This document shows positions 9,101 to 15,549 of a stretch of 16,384 nucleotides of DNA, in pieces. Under the pieces are notes generated by a model that saw only the letters and a list, made by a program, of their open reading frames with translations, did no database searches and was not told where the DNA came from. Positions within the stretch are counted from its first letter, which is position 1, and each line of letters starts with the position of its first letter. Source of the DNA: DATJMJ01 sp035503975 (GTDB taxonomy: Bacteria; Actinomycetota; Acidimicrobiia; Acidimicrobiales; Palsa-688); assembly GCA_035503975.1 (NCBI GenBank), contig DATJST010000053.1, positions 1 through 16,384 on the forward strand, in the 5' to 3' direction. A program made the translations under genes and the position numbers.

Positions 9101-9173
9101 AGTCGAGACGGGGCCGGCGCAAACCGTTAGGCGGTGGTACTCGGATCCGTGCCGAGACGATCGGTTCGCTCAT
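6117..9173 (-). CDS. STAND-ATPase/SARP (BTAD) transcriptional regulator
   Basis: A 1018-residue putative signal-responsive activator. The N-terminus resembles MalT-type STAND NTPases: Walker A APAGSGKTT at residues 40-48, Walker B LVIVVDDAH at 115-123, and a GGWAAGL motif at 208-214. A long helical, TPR-like middle follows, then a Gly/Ser-rich linker at about 700-745. The C-terminus carries an OmpR-type winged helix (about 775-873, with GVRSLLHFLALHPGEYVHRD) and a BTAD domain (about 878-1015), together the SARP module. In AfsR the SARP module is N-terminal; here it is C-terminal. No LuxR helix-turn-helix is present. The start is ATG 9173, with AGGAG six bases upstream. It is divergent from the zinc-ribbon/PAAR operon and may control it; the ligand is unknown. 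The promoter and a palindrome lie just upstream. Confidence 0.88.
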   Translation of the reverse strand: MSEPIVSARIRVPPPNGLRRPRLDLLLEASWRFPLTVVVAPAGSGKTTLLAMFASSKAGGDGAVAWYQAGMADADPARLLRYLESAVRQALPELTGGWDSVDKAAAVLETAPRPLVIVVDDAHTLLATAAESELERLVSYLPPHVHMVLAGRHPPAFDLSRWRLAGHVAEIGPDDLRFRSWEVEELFTLHYGVRLMPEEVAELARRTGGWAAGLSLFRLATTNSSSAERRGVLASLSSRLLDTRDYLTRNVLATLEPEQRDFLVRTCVLGRLSGPWCDQLLKTTGSSRRLDELARRHLFLLSHDGGTTYQEHEVLRSFLEELLLDEVGEEAVRGIYAEAGAILEAAGSVSEALRCYYRAQEWVAADRLLGLSGDRAVAALGPWNDGMPSAVADHDAWYQLGLARRQVRSGHWQAAVETYRRAEELAGGTLVRRTSQRERFQLTGWIDPASSVPHDWTGQLRRALARNPLAGADGALVRGTGAQLAGGLAALAAGHVAQAHAILAEDEDAPERSALRRWAELALWFTSRLTGRPYGPAALAATLDHLDAQVPAWLGRLLHAVAGRPQALLAQLEASRAEAMATENPWADLLFAAVEGCAQLAAGQAAQSVPCFERAAVLGMSLQAPVVSAWAGAAASLGMLPTDAKGALHRAASADQLARGVACPGAAALSVLVEAAALGGPGWRAAASVLELEGVMPMAPLVEQALAASGRSGAAGGSSQGGSLSGPASAGLGGVAGPETGGRGSDEPAEAGARTVTSAVARAAAEAADAVEVNTVDVRCLGKFVLTVGGRVVDAGLARPGVRSLLHFLALHPGEYVHRDVLCATLWSVDDAGAAKHGLQVAVSSLRQLLEAQAGSGAGALVARKGPSYALDLGRSGTHDLAQLEAHVNRGRRLRQDRRNDDAVGALRVAVALYRGELLADEGTVEWVLAPRERYRLMISEASQQLAEALLDLGQTAEAAAAATWGLSVDRYCDPLWKLMIAAHDQGANQAASARARHDYERMLAELGVAPLPQATGA

Positions 9174-9195
9174 CCCTGGCTCCTGAGGTGTCCCG

Positions 9196-9224
9196 AACGT
9201 AATTCACCGGCGCTCGCGTGTCAA
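9196..9224 (-). promoter_or_regulatory. Promoter of the SARP regulator gene
   Basis: Read on the minus strand, TTGACA (9224-9219) is followed by a 17-bp spacer and TACGTT (9201-9196), a -10 of the TAnnnT type. Transcription would start near 9189, giving a leader of about 16 bases that contains the AGGAG ribosome-binding site. Confidence 0.7.
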
Positions 9225-9236
9225 TGGGAGCCATTG
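9222..9236. promoter_or_regulatory. Palindromic operator candidate over the -35 box
   Basis: CAATGG-GAG-CCATTG is a perfect 6-3-6 inverted repeat. It shares three bases with the -35 hexamer of the regulator promoter and extends upstream of it. A dimeric regulator bound here could act on the regulator gene and possibly on the divergent operon. The same bases also contain an imperfect direct repeat of period 9 (AATGGGAGC/CATTGGAGC), so a tandem-repeat reader such as a SARP is also possible. Confidence 0.5.
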
Positions 9237-9302
9237 GAGCAGCACCCGGTAAGTCGCCGCCCGGGCCGTGCCCGACAGCCCAAGGCGAGCGGGGCACTCC
9301 CT

Positions 9303-9318
9303 TTGCCCGAAGGGGCAA
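9303..9318. other. Short perfect hairpin in the divergent intergenic region
   Basis: TTGCCC-GAAG-GGGCAA forms a six-bp stem with a four-base loop, about 90 bases before the zinc-ribbon start codon. It could be a protein-binding site or a leader hairpin. The rest of 9237-9409 shows no promoter I can support for the plus-strand operon; AT-richer bases around 9347-9372 are the likeliest place for one. Confidence 0.35.
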
Positions 9319-9409
9319 CGGCCCAGATCCGCCGCCCCCCGTGGAGTATCGTTCGACCTAATAGCGGTTATTGCCCACTCCTGCCCCCGGACAAGGTTTG
9401 AGGGAACTG

Positions 9410-11011
9410 ATGGAACAGATCATCTGCAGGAAGTGTGGGACACATGCCGATACGGGTGAGGCATTTTGCGGCAATTGCGGCGCTTTCCTCGAGTGGGAAG
9501 GGGAGCGCATAACCGTCGACCCGGTGCCCGGGCTCGAGCTGGGCCCAAACGCAATGACCGCCGGCACGCCGCCCCCGGCGGCAGGGACGGGCTGGACGGC
9601 GACCAGTGGGGGGGCGAATGCCGCTGCGCCTTCGGGCCCCCCAGTCGGAGGAGGTGCCGCCACGCTGCCTCGGCCGCCGACTGGCACACCCCCATTTGTC
9701 GCCGCCGGCACGCCGCCGCCGCCCACCTACCCGCCGCCGCCTCCGCCGAGCGGGAGCCGAGTCCCGCCCCCACCGGCTCTGGGCGGCCAACCCGTGGCCG
9801 GTCAAGCCACCAACGGTCCGGTACCCGCTAACCAGGGCCCGGCCGCGGTGCAACCGGCCTTGCCGATCGAGCGGCCCAAGACGCCGCCGCCCCGCATGGC
9901 TCCTTCACGCCGAGCCGCGCCCGGAGATCTCTACTGCGGGCAGTGCGGCCAACCCAATGGCCCCGAGCGGCGTTTTTGCCGGCGCTGTGGCGCGCTGCTC
10001 GCGGAGGCGCCGCCTCCGCCGCCCCGGCTGCCCTGGTGGAAGAGGCTGTTCCACCGGGACAAGGCGGCGGCCGGCCGAACGGACCAGGGCACCGGTCCGT
10101 CGTCAGCCATGTCGCCGGCCGCGGCGACTGCCACCGCCCCTCCCTCGGCTGCTGGAGGCGCCGCCGCGGCCCCATCCGCCGGTCCCCCCCCGCCGCCGGC
10201 GGCTCACAGCGCCGGCCTGGCCGCCCCCAAGCCCCCGGCCGGCGGCTCCGCGTCTTCGCCCTCCTCGCCATCCGCGCCGCCTCGGCCACAGCCTTACCAG
10301 CCGCCCCGCCCGCCGGCGGCCGGCGGCGGCCAGGCCGGTTACCCTCCCCAGCCGGCCTACCACCCGTACTCGCCGCCGCGGCCCTATGGCGGCTCCGGCG
10401 CCGGGTACCGCCCGCCGTCCGGGTTGCCGCCCAAAGGTCACCGGCTGCGCAACACCAGCCTTATCGTGCTGCTGGTCGTGGTGGTCGTATGCGCTGTGGA
10501 CCCGTCCGCCCGCAACGGCATCGACCGTGGCTTCAACCGGGTGCGCTATGACCTGATACCGACGTATGCCAATGTGCCCCTGGAAAAGGTGCGCGGCGAA
10601 GGCTCTGGCGCCTGCGGGCCGCTTTCCATGGCCGGCAATGACACCGTCTATTGGTACACGCAGCCGGCGGGGACGGGGCTCGAGCGGATCTTCATCACAT
10701 TGGCGCCCAGCTTCCGGGGCACGATCGGCCGCATAGTTTTCACCCCGCTCAAGGCGAGCGGGCAGGCCGCGACGACCGTGGCGAGCTCGGCGGCCTTGCC
10801 GGCGCCTGAAATGGTCCGCGTCAGCGTGCGCCCGCCCGGCGCGGTCACGGTGACCAACTTGGACAACCCGCCGAAATTGCAGGCCATCAAGGTCGACTTG
10901 AAGATCACGGCTCCCTCAGTGGTGATCATCCGTGCGCTGACCACCGACCCGGGGGCCACCCCCAGCTCGTGCGCCGAAACCGGCGTCGTCTTGAACCAAA
11001 GGAAGAGTTGA
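9410..11011 (+). CDS. Double zinc-ribbon, Pro-rich, single-TM protein with discoidin-like outer domain
   Basis: A 533-residue membrane protein of unknown function. Two zinc ribbons are visible: C6-x2-C9/C20-x2-C23 and C176-x2-C179/C190-x2-C193. Between and after them are long Pro/Ala/Gly-rich stretches. A basic patch (WWKRLFHRDK, about 209-218), a second one (KGHRLRN) and the hydrophobic segment at about 350-364 indicate an N-inside topology. The last 170 residues are beta-rich (VYWYTQPAGTGLERIFITL) and resemble discoidin/NADase-type glycan-binding domains attached to actinobacterial zinc-ribbon proteins; this is recognition by pattern only. The frame opens at 9371, but ATG 9410 follows an AGGGA site and directly precedes the first ribbon. 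First gene of the operon, three bases before the PAAR-like gene, so it may link an internal particle to the envelope (inference). Confidence 0.8.
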   Translation: MEQIICRKCGTHADTGEAFCGNCGAFLEWEGERITVDPVPGLELGPNAMTAGTPPPAAGTGWTATSGGANAAAPSGPPVGGGAATLPRPPTGTPPFVAAGTPPPPTYPPPPPPSGSRVPPPPALGGQPVAGQATNGPVPANQGPAAVQPALPIERPKTPPPRMAPSRRAAPGDLYCGQCGQPNGPERRFCRRCGALLAEAPPPPPRLPWWKRLFHRDKAAAGRTDQGTGPSSAMSPAAATATAPPSAAGGAAAAPSAGPPPPPAAHSAGLAAPKPPAGGSASSPSSPSAPPRPQPYQPPRPPAAGGGQAGYPPQPAYHPYSPPRPYGGSGAGYRPPSGLPPKGHRLRNTSLIVLLVVVVVCAVDPSARNGIDRGFNRVRYDLIPTYANVPLEKVRGEGSGACGPLSMAGNDTVYWYTQPAGTGLERIFITLAPSFRGTIGRIVFTPLKASGQAATTVASSAALPAPEMVRVSVRPPGAVTVTNLDNPPKLQAIKVDLKITAPSVVIIRALTTDPGATPSSCAETGVVLNQRKS

Positions 11012-11014
11012 CCC

Positions 11015-11410
11015 GTGGGTACACCCGCCGCCGTCATGGGGGACCAGATCAACGCGAGCTGCCCCATCCACCTGATCCCGAACCCGGCCACCGGCGCCCC
11101 CCAGCCGTCCCCGGTCCCGATGCCCTTCAGCGCCCCCATCACGCTCGGCACCGTGCCGACCGTGCTCATCAGCGGCCAGCCGGCCGCGGTAGAGGGCTCT
11201 TCGGGCATGAATACCCCCCCGCACGTGGGCTTGCACCCCGCTGACCCCTATATGGTGCCGCTCATGCAAATAGGCCAGGTTGCAATGGGAAGCCCGACCG
11301 TGCTCATCGGGGGTATGGGTGCTGCGAGCGAGTCGTCGCAGTGCATGGTGTGCGGCGGCCTCCCCGGCACCCTGGCGGCCAGTGGCACAACCGTCCTTAT
11401 CGGGCCCTGA
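11015..11410 (+). CDS. PAAR-like spike-tip protein
   Basis: A 131-residue protein resembling the PAAR-like tips (Afp10-like) that sharpen the VgrG needle. It has three repeat cores: GTPAAVMGD near the N-terminus, ISGQPAAVEG (about 52-61) and GGMGAASES (about 99-107), with alternating T/SVLI strands, and ends in TTVLIGP. C16, H19, H70, H74, C110 and C113 are candidate metal ligands for the cone apex. A Pro-rich insertion (about 22-41) separates the first repeat from the rest. The start is GTG 11015, with AAGGAAGAG upstream, three bases after the previous stop. The expected partner is the spike at the left edge, about 10 kb away and in another operon. Confidence 0.82.
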   Translation: MGTPAAVMGDQINASCPIHLIPNPATGAPQPSPVPMPFSAPITLGTVPTVLISGQPAAVEGSSGMNTPPHVGLHPADPYMVPLMQIGQVAMGSPTVLIGGMGAASESSQCMVCGGLPGTLAASGTTVLIGP

Positions 11411-11448
11411 CACACTTACCTGACACACATAGAGGAGAGTAAAAGTAA

Positions 11449-12789
11449 ATGGGTGCATTAGCTCGGCTCTCAGGTCCTGCAGCCGAGGTGCAGCCCGGAG
11501 GTCGCACCAGCCTCGAGCTGTCGGTGCGCAACACCGGGACCGTGGTCGACCAGTTCAGCTTCGAGGTGCTGGGCGCGGCCGCACCCTGGACGACGGTTGA
11601 ACCGCCGACCATTTCCCTGTTCCCACAGGCCGAAGAGACCGTGCATGTCGAGTTCGCGCCTCCTCGGGCCCCAGGTACCGCGGCGGGAGCAGTTCCCTTT
11701 GGCGTCCGGGTGGTCTCACGCGAGGACCCCGCGGGCAGTGTCGTTGAGGAAGGCACGGTCACGGTCACGCCGTTCAGCGATGTCGTGGCCGAGCTCACGC
11801 CCAGAGCCACCCGCGTCCGGTCGCGCGGCCGCGTGCAAGTGCTGGTGGACAACCGTTCCAATGTCGCGTTCCGGGCCGAACTGGCCGGCACCGACACGGA
11901 CGAAGCCTTCTATTACATTTTCCAGCCCCCATTTGTGGACGTTGCTCCCGGCACCGTCAATTTCACCAAGCTCACCATCAGGGCGAAGGCTCGTTACTGG
12001 CGTGGCCCGGCGACCACGACGCCTGTCCAAGTCTTCTTGCGCCAGCCCCAGGTACCCGTGGCCGAGGGCGAAGAGGCGCCGCCGCCGAGCGGCCCGCACC
12101 CCGCCGAGATCCCCACGGACGGAGCAGTGCTGCGCGAAGCGCTCCTGCCTGGTTGGCTTCCCAAAGCGCTCGCCGCGCTGGTGGCGCTCATCTTGTTGCT
12201 GGCGCTGGCCTGGTACAAGCTCCTCAAGCCACAGATAACGGCGGCCGCTCAGAACAGCGTCGCCAAGGCGATCAAGCCGATCGAAAAACAGATCGGCACC
12301 ATCCAGCACGCGCTGCCCCCGACGACAGCAGGCGGGGGCCAAGGTGGCGGGGGTACCACCACCACCACATCTCCGCCCGCCACGACCACGTCGACAACTG
12401 CGGCCTCGAAGGCGACAACCTCGACGACGTCGGTCACCACGAAGCCCAAGCCCACCACAGCGCCGACGGTGGTGACGCCGATCAACCAGAGCATCACCTC
12501 CCGCGGCAATAACACCGTGGCCGTATTCGCCGTGCCTGAGCACCATACGCTACAGGTGACCGACATATTGCTGGAAAACTCCGCCGGGGTAAGTGGCAAC
12601 ATTTACCTGGAACGCAATGGCGTCGTGCTTATGTCGTGGGCCATGGCCAACTTCAGGGACCTCGATTACCACTGGATCACTCCCATCTATTTCGCCTCCG
12701 GCACGCAGCTCCAGCTGGCGGTGCGTGACTGCGCCGGTGTGTGCACGCCGAGCCTCTATTTCGCGGGGAGCCTCGTATCGTCACATTGA
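11449..12789 (+). CDS. Ig-like/TM/Thr-linker membrane protein
   Basis: A 446-residue protein. Residues about 10-110 and 112-200 form two beta-sandwich-like repeats (for example SLELSVRNTGTVVDQFSFEV and VQVLVDNRSNVAFRAEL). A single TM segment follows at about 238-257 (ALVALILLLALAW), then a Lys-rich helical stretch (about 260-290), a Thr-rich linker (about 303-340) and a C-terminal beta domain with a C-x3-C pair (C428, C432). No signal peptide is present, which suggests the Ig-like part is cytosolic and the Thr-linked domain outside; Lys residues after the TM do not fit the positive-inside rule well, so topology is uncertain. I recall similar proteins, annotated vaguely as hydrolytic protein, near Streptomyces injection-system genes, but see no catalytic motif. 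GAGGAG precedes the ATG. It lies 38 bases after the PAAR-like gene and overlaps the next start. Confidence 0.78.
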   Translation: MGALARLSGPAAEVQPGGRTSLELSVRNTGTVVDQFSFEVLGAAAPWTTVEPPTISLFPQAEETVHVEFAPPRAPGTAAGAVPFGVRVVSREDPAGSVVEEGTVTVTPFSDVVAELTPRATRVRSRGRVQVLVDNRSNVAFRAELAGTDTDEAFYYIFQPPFVDVAPGTVNFTKLTIRAKARYWRGPATTTPVQVFLRQPQVPVAEGEEAPPPSGPHPAEIPTDGAVLREALLPGWLPKALAALVALILLLALAWYKLLKPQITAAAQNSVAKAIKPIEKQIGTIQHALPPTTAGGGQGGGGTTTTTSPPATTTSTTAASKATTSTTSVTTKPKPTTAPTVVTPINQSITSRGNNTVAVFAVPEHHTLQVTDILLENSAGVSGNIYLERNGVVLMSWAMANFRDLDYHWITPIYFASGTQLQLAVRDCAGVCTPSLYFAGSLVSSH

Positions 12790-15494
12790 GCCGCCGCCGA
12801 TGGTCTCTGTCCGGCGCACGCCGGCTGCGGCCCGCGCGCCGATGGAGGGGTCGGGCGGGTGCTCCCCACCGCCCATGGCGGCGCGGGCCGAGCCTGCCAA
12901 TAGCCGCCGCGGTGCTCGCCTTTGTCGGAGCGCTGGTCAGCGTCGTGCACCAGGGACCGGCGGCCGCGCTGCCGAGCGGCTCTCAGCCACAGGTTTACCT
13001 GACCGGCCAGGACGGCACCGCCGTACTGCCCTACCCGAACGACACCTTCGGGCTCTCGACCACCTTCCCGCCTAGCGGCTCGGGCGGGACGCGTGAGATC
13101 GGCCCGGTGATCAACTTGGCCGACGGTTCCGAGACGGTCGGCGCCGGGCTCGTCAACAAGACCCCGACCGTGTTCATAATGCAACCGGCTGCGGGCACCA
13201 CCCTGGCCACAGTCTCGTTCCCCTTGGGTGCCGCGCTCACCGGCCTGGCCGCCGACCCGCTAAATGCCCGCCTGGTGTTCGTCGTGGCCACCGACGGGCT
13301 CTTCGTGGTCAACACGCAGTCTGCCTCCTACCAGCAGATCTATTCGCTCCCGCCTTCGGTGCCGGGCTACTTTTCCAGCTTGGCGGTAACGGCCGACGGC
13401 GCCACGGCGTACGTCGGGGGCGCCATGACCGGCACGGGCCAAGCGGTCAACGCAGTCTTCGCCCTGAGCCTGCCGCCGGCTGCGGTGCCCTCGGGTTTCA
13501 CCTCGGCCCTGAAAGCGACGTGGGAGGCGCCGAGTAACGACGCCCGCTTCTACGGCGACGTCAGCGACCTGGCCCTGACCCCCGATGGCCAGCACCTGTT
13601 CGCGGTCAACAACACCGCGGTGGAGAGCGCTACCACCCCGCCGCCACCCGCCACGACCACGAGCGTGGTCGGCATCAGGACTTTCCCGCGGACCATCATC
13701 ACTTGTGTTGCCTGCCGCCTGACGACCACGACCCAGACACCGATCTTCCGGCCAAGCGTTGGAGCCGGTCCCCGCAAGCCGGCTATAACCTCGGCCGTCA
13801 ATGCCATAGCTTTTGGGTTCGCCCTCCCGCTGCCCACCAGCGGCACGTTGCCCCCGGACATAGTGCCCTTGCCGTACCCTTCCGAACCCTCCAGCCGGTC
13901 GGTGGCCATCAGCCCCAATGGGTTCGAGGTCTACGTGGGCAGTGCCGACTTCGGTCCGGCCGGTCCCGGCGCACCCGGCTCCCCGTGCCCGACCGAGAAC
14001 GCCTGCTGGGCGCTGACGAGTTTCTCGGTCGCTTCTCCGTCCCAGTACAGCGTGCTCGAGCTGCCGATCTGCTCGGGTGGCAACGAATCGGCTTGCGTTG
14101 CCAACCAGCCTGATTACATTTGGGAGTCCCCGGTGGCGTTGGCTATCAGCCCCGACGGCAAGGTGTTGCTAGCCGCGGTGGGCAGCCAGACCGGGGGCGT
14201 AACGTCGACTGACCTCGACGCCGTGGCGATCTCTTCGACGGCGAACAGCTCGACCGCCAGCGCCCCAGGGGCACCGGCCGAGTCGCTCGGGGTGGGCGGC
14301 CCGGTATCGCCCGAGGGCATTACGGTCTCGCCCGACCTGGCCCCGCGGGCAGATTTCAGCGCTCTCGTGAAGCCCGCCGGTGACCCGACGTCGTTCAATG
14401 CCAGCGCCTCGACCGTCCAGTTCGGCAGCATCACCTCCTTCGCATGGAGCTTCGGCGACGGCACCACAGGGACAGGCCAGACCGTGTTGCATGTGTACCC
14501 CGTGCCGGGACCTCGCCTGGTCACGCTGTGCGAGACCGATTCCGACGGGCTGGCCAACGGCGCCGTCGTGCCCGGCACGTCGTTCACCATTGACGACACG
14601 GGCCAAACCCCGTTCTGGGTCTCCTCGCCTTGCCGGACGATCGACATCCGTATCAGGGCGCACAAGCACCCCACCACCACGACCACCACGACCACCACCA
14701 CCACGACCACCACGACCACTACGACCACCACCACCACGACAACGACGCTGCCGCCCACCACCCGCAAGCCCACGACCACCACCCGGCCGACCACCACCAC
14801 CCGGCCTACGACCACCACGAGGCCGCCCACCACCACCCGGCCTACGACCACCACGAGGCCGCCCACCACCACGAGGCCGCCCACCACCACGCACCCGCCT
14901 ACGACTGTTCACCCCACGACGACCCGGCCCAAGCCAAAGCCAAAGCCCAAACCCAAGCCCAAGCCCACTACGACCACGACCACCCGGCCGACCACCACCA
15001 CCCGGACCACGACCACTGCACCGACCACGACCACCCGGCCAACCACGACAACCGCAGTGACACCGACCACGACCAGCCGGCCAACCACGACGACAACCAG
15101 GGCAACGACGACAACCACGACGCGCAAACCGCACCACAAGCCGCACCCACCACGCCGCCCGGTCCACCGTCCCGTGCGCCATTTGCACCCGGTCCTCGAG
15201 CTAGACCCTGTCCTCGGCCCGCCGGGCACGATCGTGGCGGTTAATGGCCACGGGTTCCCGGCGAACAGGACCGTCACCATCGAGTGGTCGTTGTCGACCG
15301 GCTCGACCCGCGTACGCACCAACGGTAAGGGACAGCTGAGCGGCACGCTGATCCTGTTGATCCCCGACGTCCTCGGCCCCCGTTACGCCGACGCCCGCGG
15401 CTACAAGGCCAAGGCCAGCTTCCTCGTCGTCCCAAGCTCCTCTCAGCCGGGTGGGAGCGATGCCAGCCCGATTTACAGGACCGAGGGCCCCTAG
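12786..15494 (+). CDS. Secreted beta-propeller/PKD/Thr-rich/TIG-like protein
   Basis: A large putative cell-surface or secreted protein, 902 residues from TTG 12786, which overlaps the previous stop (TTGA). A GTG at 12741 in the same frame is an alternative start. An Arg-rich n-region, the hydrophobic stretch at about 38-54 and AAA-L near 61 form a signal peptide. Residues about 65-510 contain repeated propeller-like blades (SLAVTADGATAYVGG, DLALTPDGQHLFAVNN, SVAISPNGFEVYVGS, ALAISPDGKVLLAAV). A PKD domain follows (FAWSFGDGTTGTG, about 553-565), then a Thr/Pro-rich stalk (about 630-778) and a TIG-like beta domain (LGPPGTIVAVNGHGFPANRT, about 806-825). No LPXTG motif or C-terminal TM is seen, so the mode of retention is unclear. 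It resembles modular adhesins; the role in this operon is unknown. Confidence 0.78.
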   Translation: MSRRRWSLSGARRLRPARRWRGRAGAPHRPWRRGPSLPIAAAVLAFVGALVSVVHQGPAAALPSGSQPQVYLTGQDGTAVLPYPNDTFGLSTTFPPSGSGGTREIGPVINLADGSETVGAGLVNKTPTVFIMQPAAGTTLATVSFPLGAALTGLAADPLNARLVFVVATDGLFVVNTQSASYQQIYSLPPSVPGYFSSLAVTADGATAYVGGAMTGTGQAVNAVFALSLPPAAVPSGFTSALKATWEAPSNDARFYGDVSDLALTPDGQHLFAVNNTAVESATTPPPPATTTSVVGIRTFPRTIITCVACRLTTTTQTPIFRPSVGAGPRKPAITSAVNAIAFGFALPLPTSGTLPPDIVPLPYPSEPSSRSVAISPNGFEVYVGSADFGPAGPGAPGSPCPTENACWALTSFSVASPSQYSVLELPICSGGNESACVANQPDYIWESPVALAISPDGKVLLAAVGSQTGGVTSTDLDAVAISSTANSSTASAPGAPAESLGVGGPVSPEGITVSPDLAPRADFSALVKPAGDPTSFNASASTVQFGSITSFAWSFGDGTTGTGQTVLHVYPVPGPRLVTLCETDSDGLANGAVVPGTSFTIDDTGQTPFWVSSPCRTIDIRIRAHKHPTTTTTTTTTTTTTTTTTTTTTTTTTLPPTTRKPTTTTRPTTTTRPTTTTRPPTTTRPTTTTRPPTTTRPPTTTHPPTTVHPTTTRPKPKPKPKPKPKPTTTTTTRPTTTTRTTTTAPTTTTRPTTTTAVTPTTTSRPTTTTTRATTTTTTRKPHHKPHPPRRPVHRPVRHLHPVLELDPVLGPPGTIVAVNGHGFPANRTVTIEWSLSTGSTRVRTNGKGQLSGTLILLIPDVLGPRYADARGYKAKASFLVVPSSSQPGGSDASPIYRTEGP
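14673..15122 (+). repeat. Thr-codon tract (ACC/ACG/ACT/ACA) with Pro-rich repeats
   Basis: Twenty-five consecutive Thr codons at 14673-14747 lead into repeated RPTTTT/RPPTTT units, a KPKPKP block near 14930-14967 and further Thr-rich sequence. The tract forms the stalk of the secreted protein. The mix of Thr codons suggests selection on the peptide rather than recent slippage. Its simple composition leaves long open frames in other phases and on the other strand (poly-His/Asp and poly-Val), which are not genes. Confidence 0.9.
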
Positions 15495-15549
15495 CCGTAG
15501 GGCCACACGGCCGAAGCGCACTCGGGGTGCAGGGGATAGCGTGGGGGCC

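Noticed and set aside
14114..15346. Long minus-strand and alternative-phase open frames (poly-Val, poly-His/Asp)
   Set aside because: By-products of the low-complexity ACN/CCN tract in the secreted-protein gene; no start signals or family features.
15485..15506. GGCCC/GGGCC stem near the end of the secreted-protein gene as a terminator
   Set aside because: Only five base pairs with a nine-base loop and no T-run.
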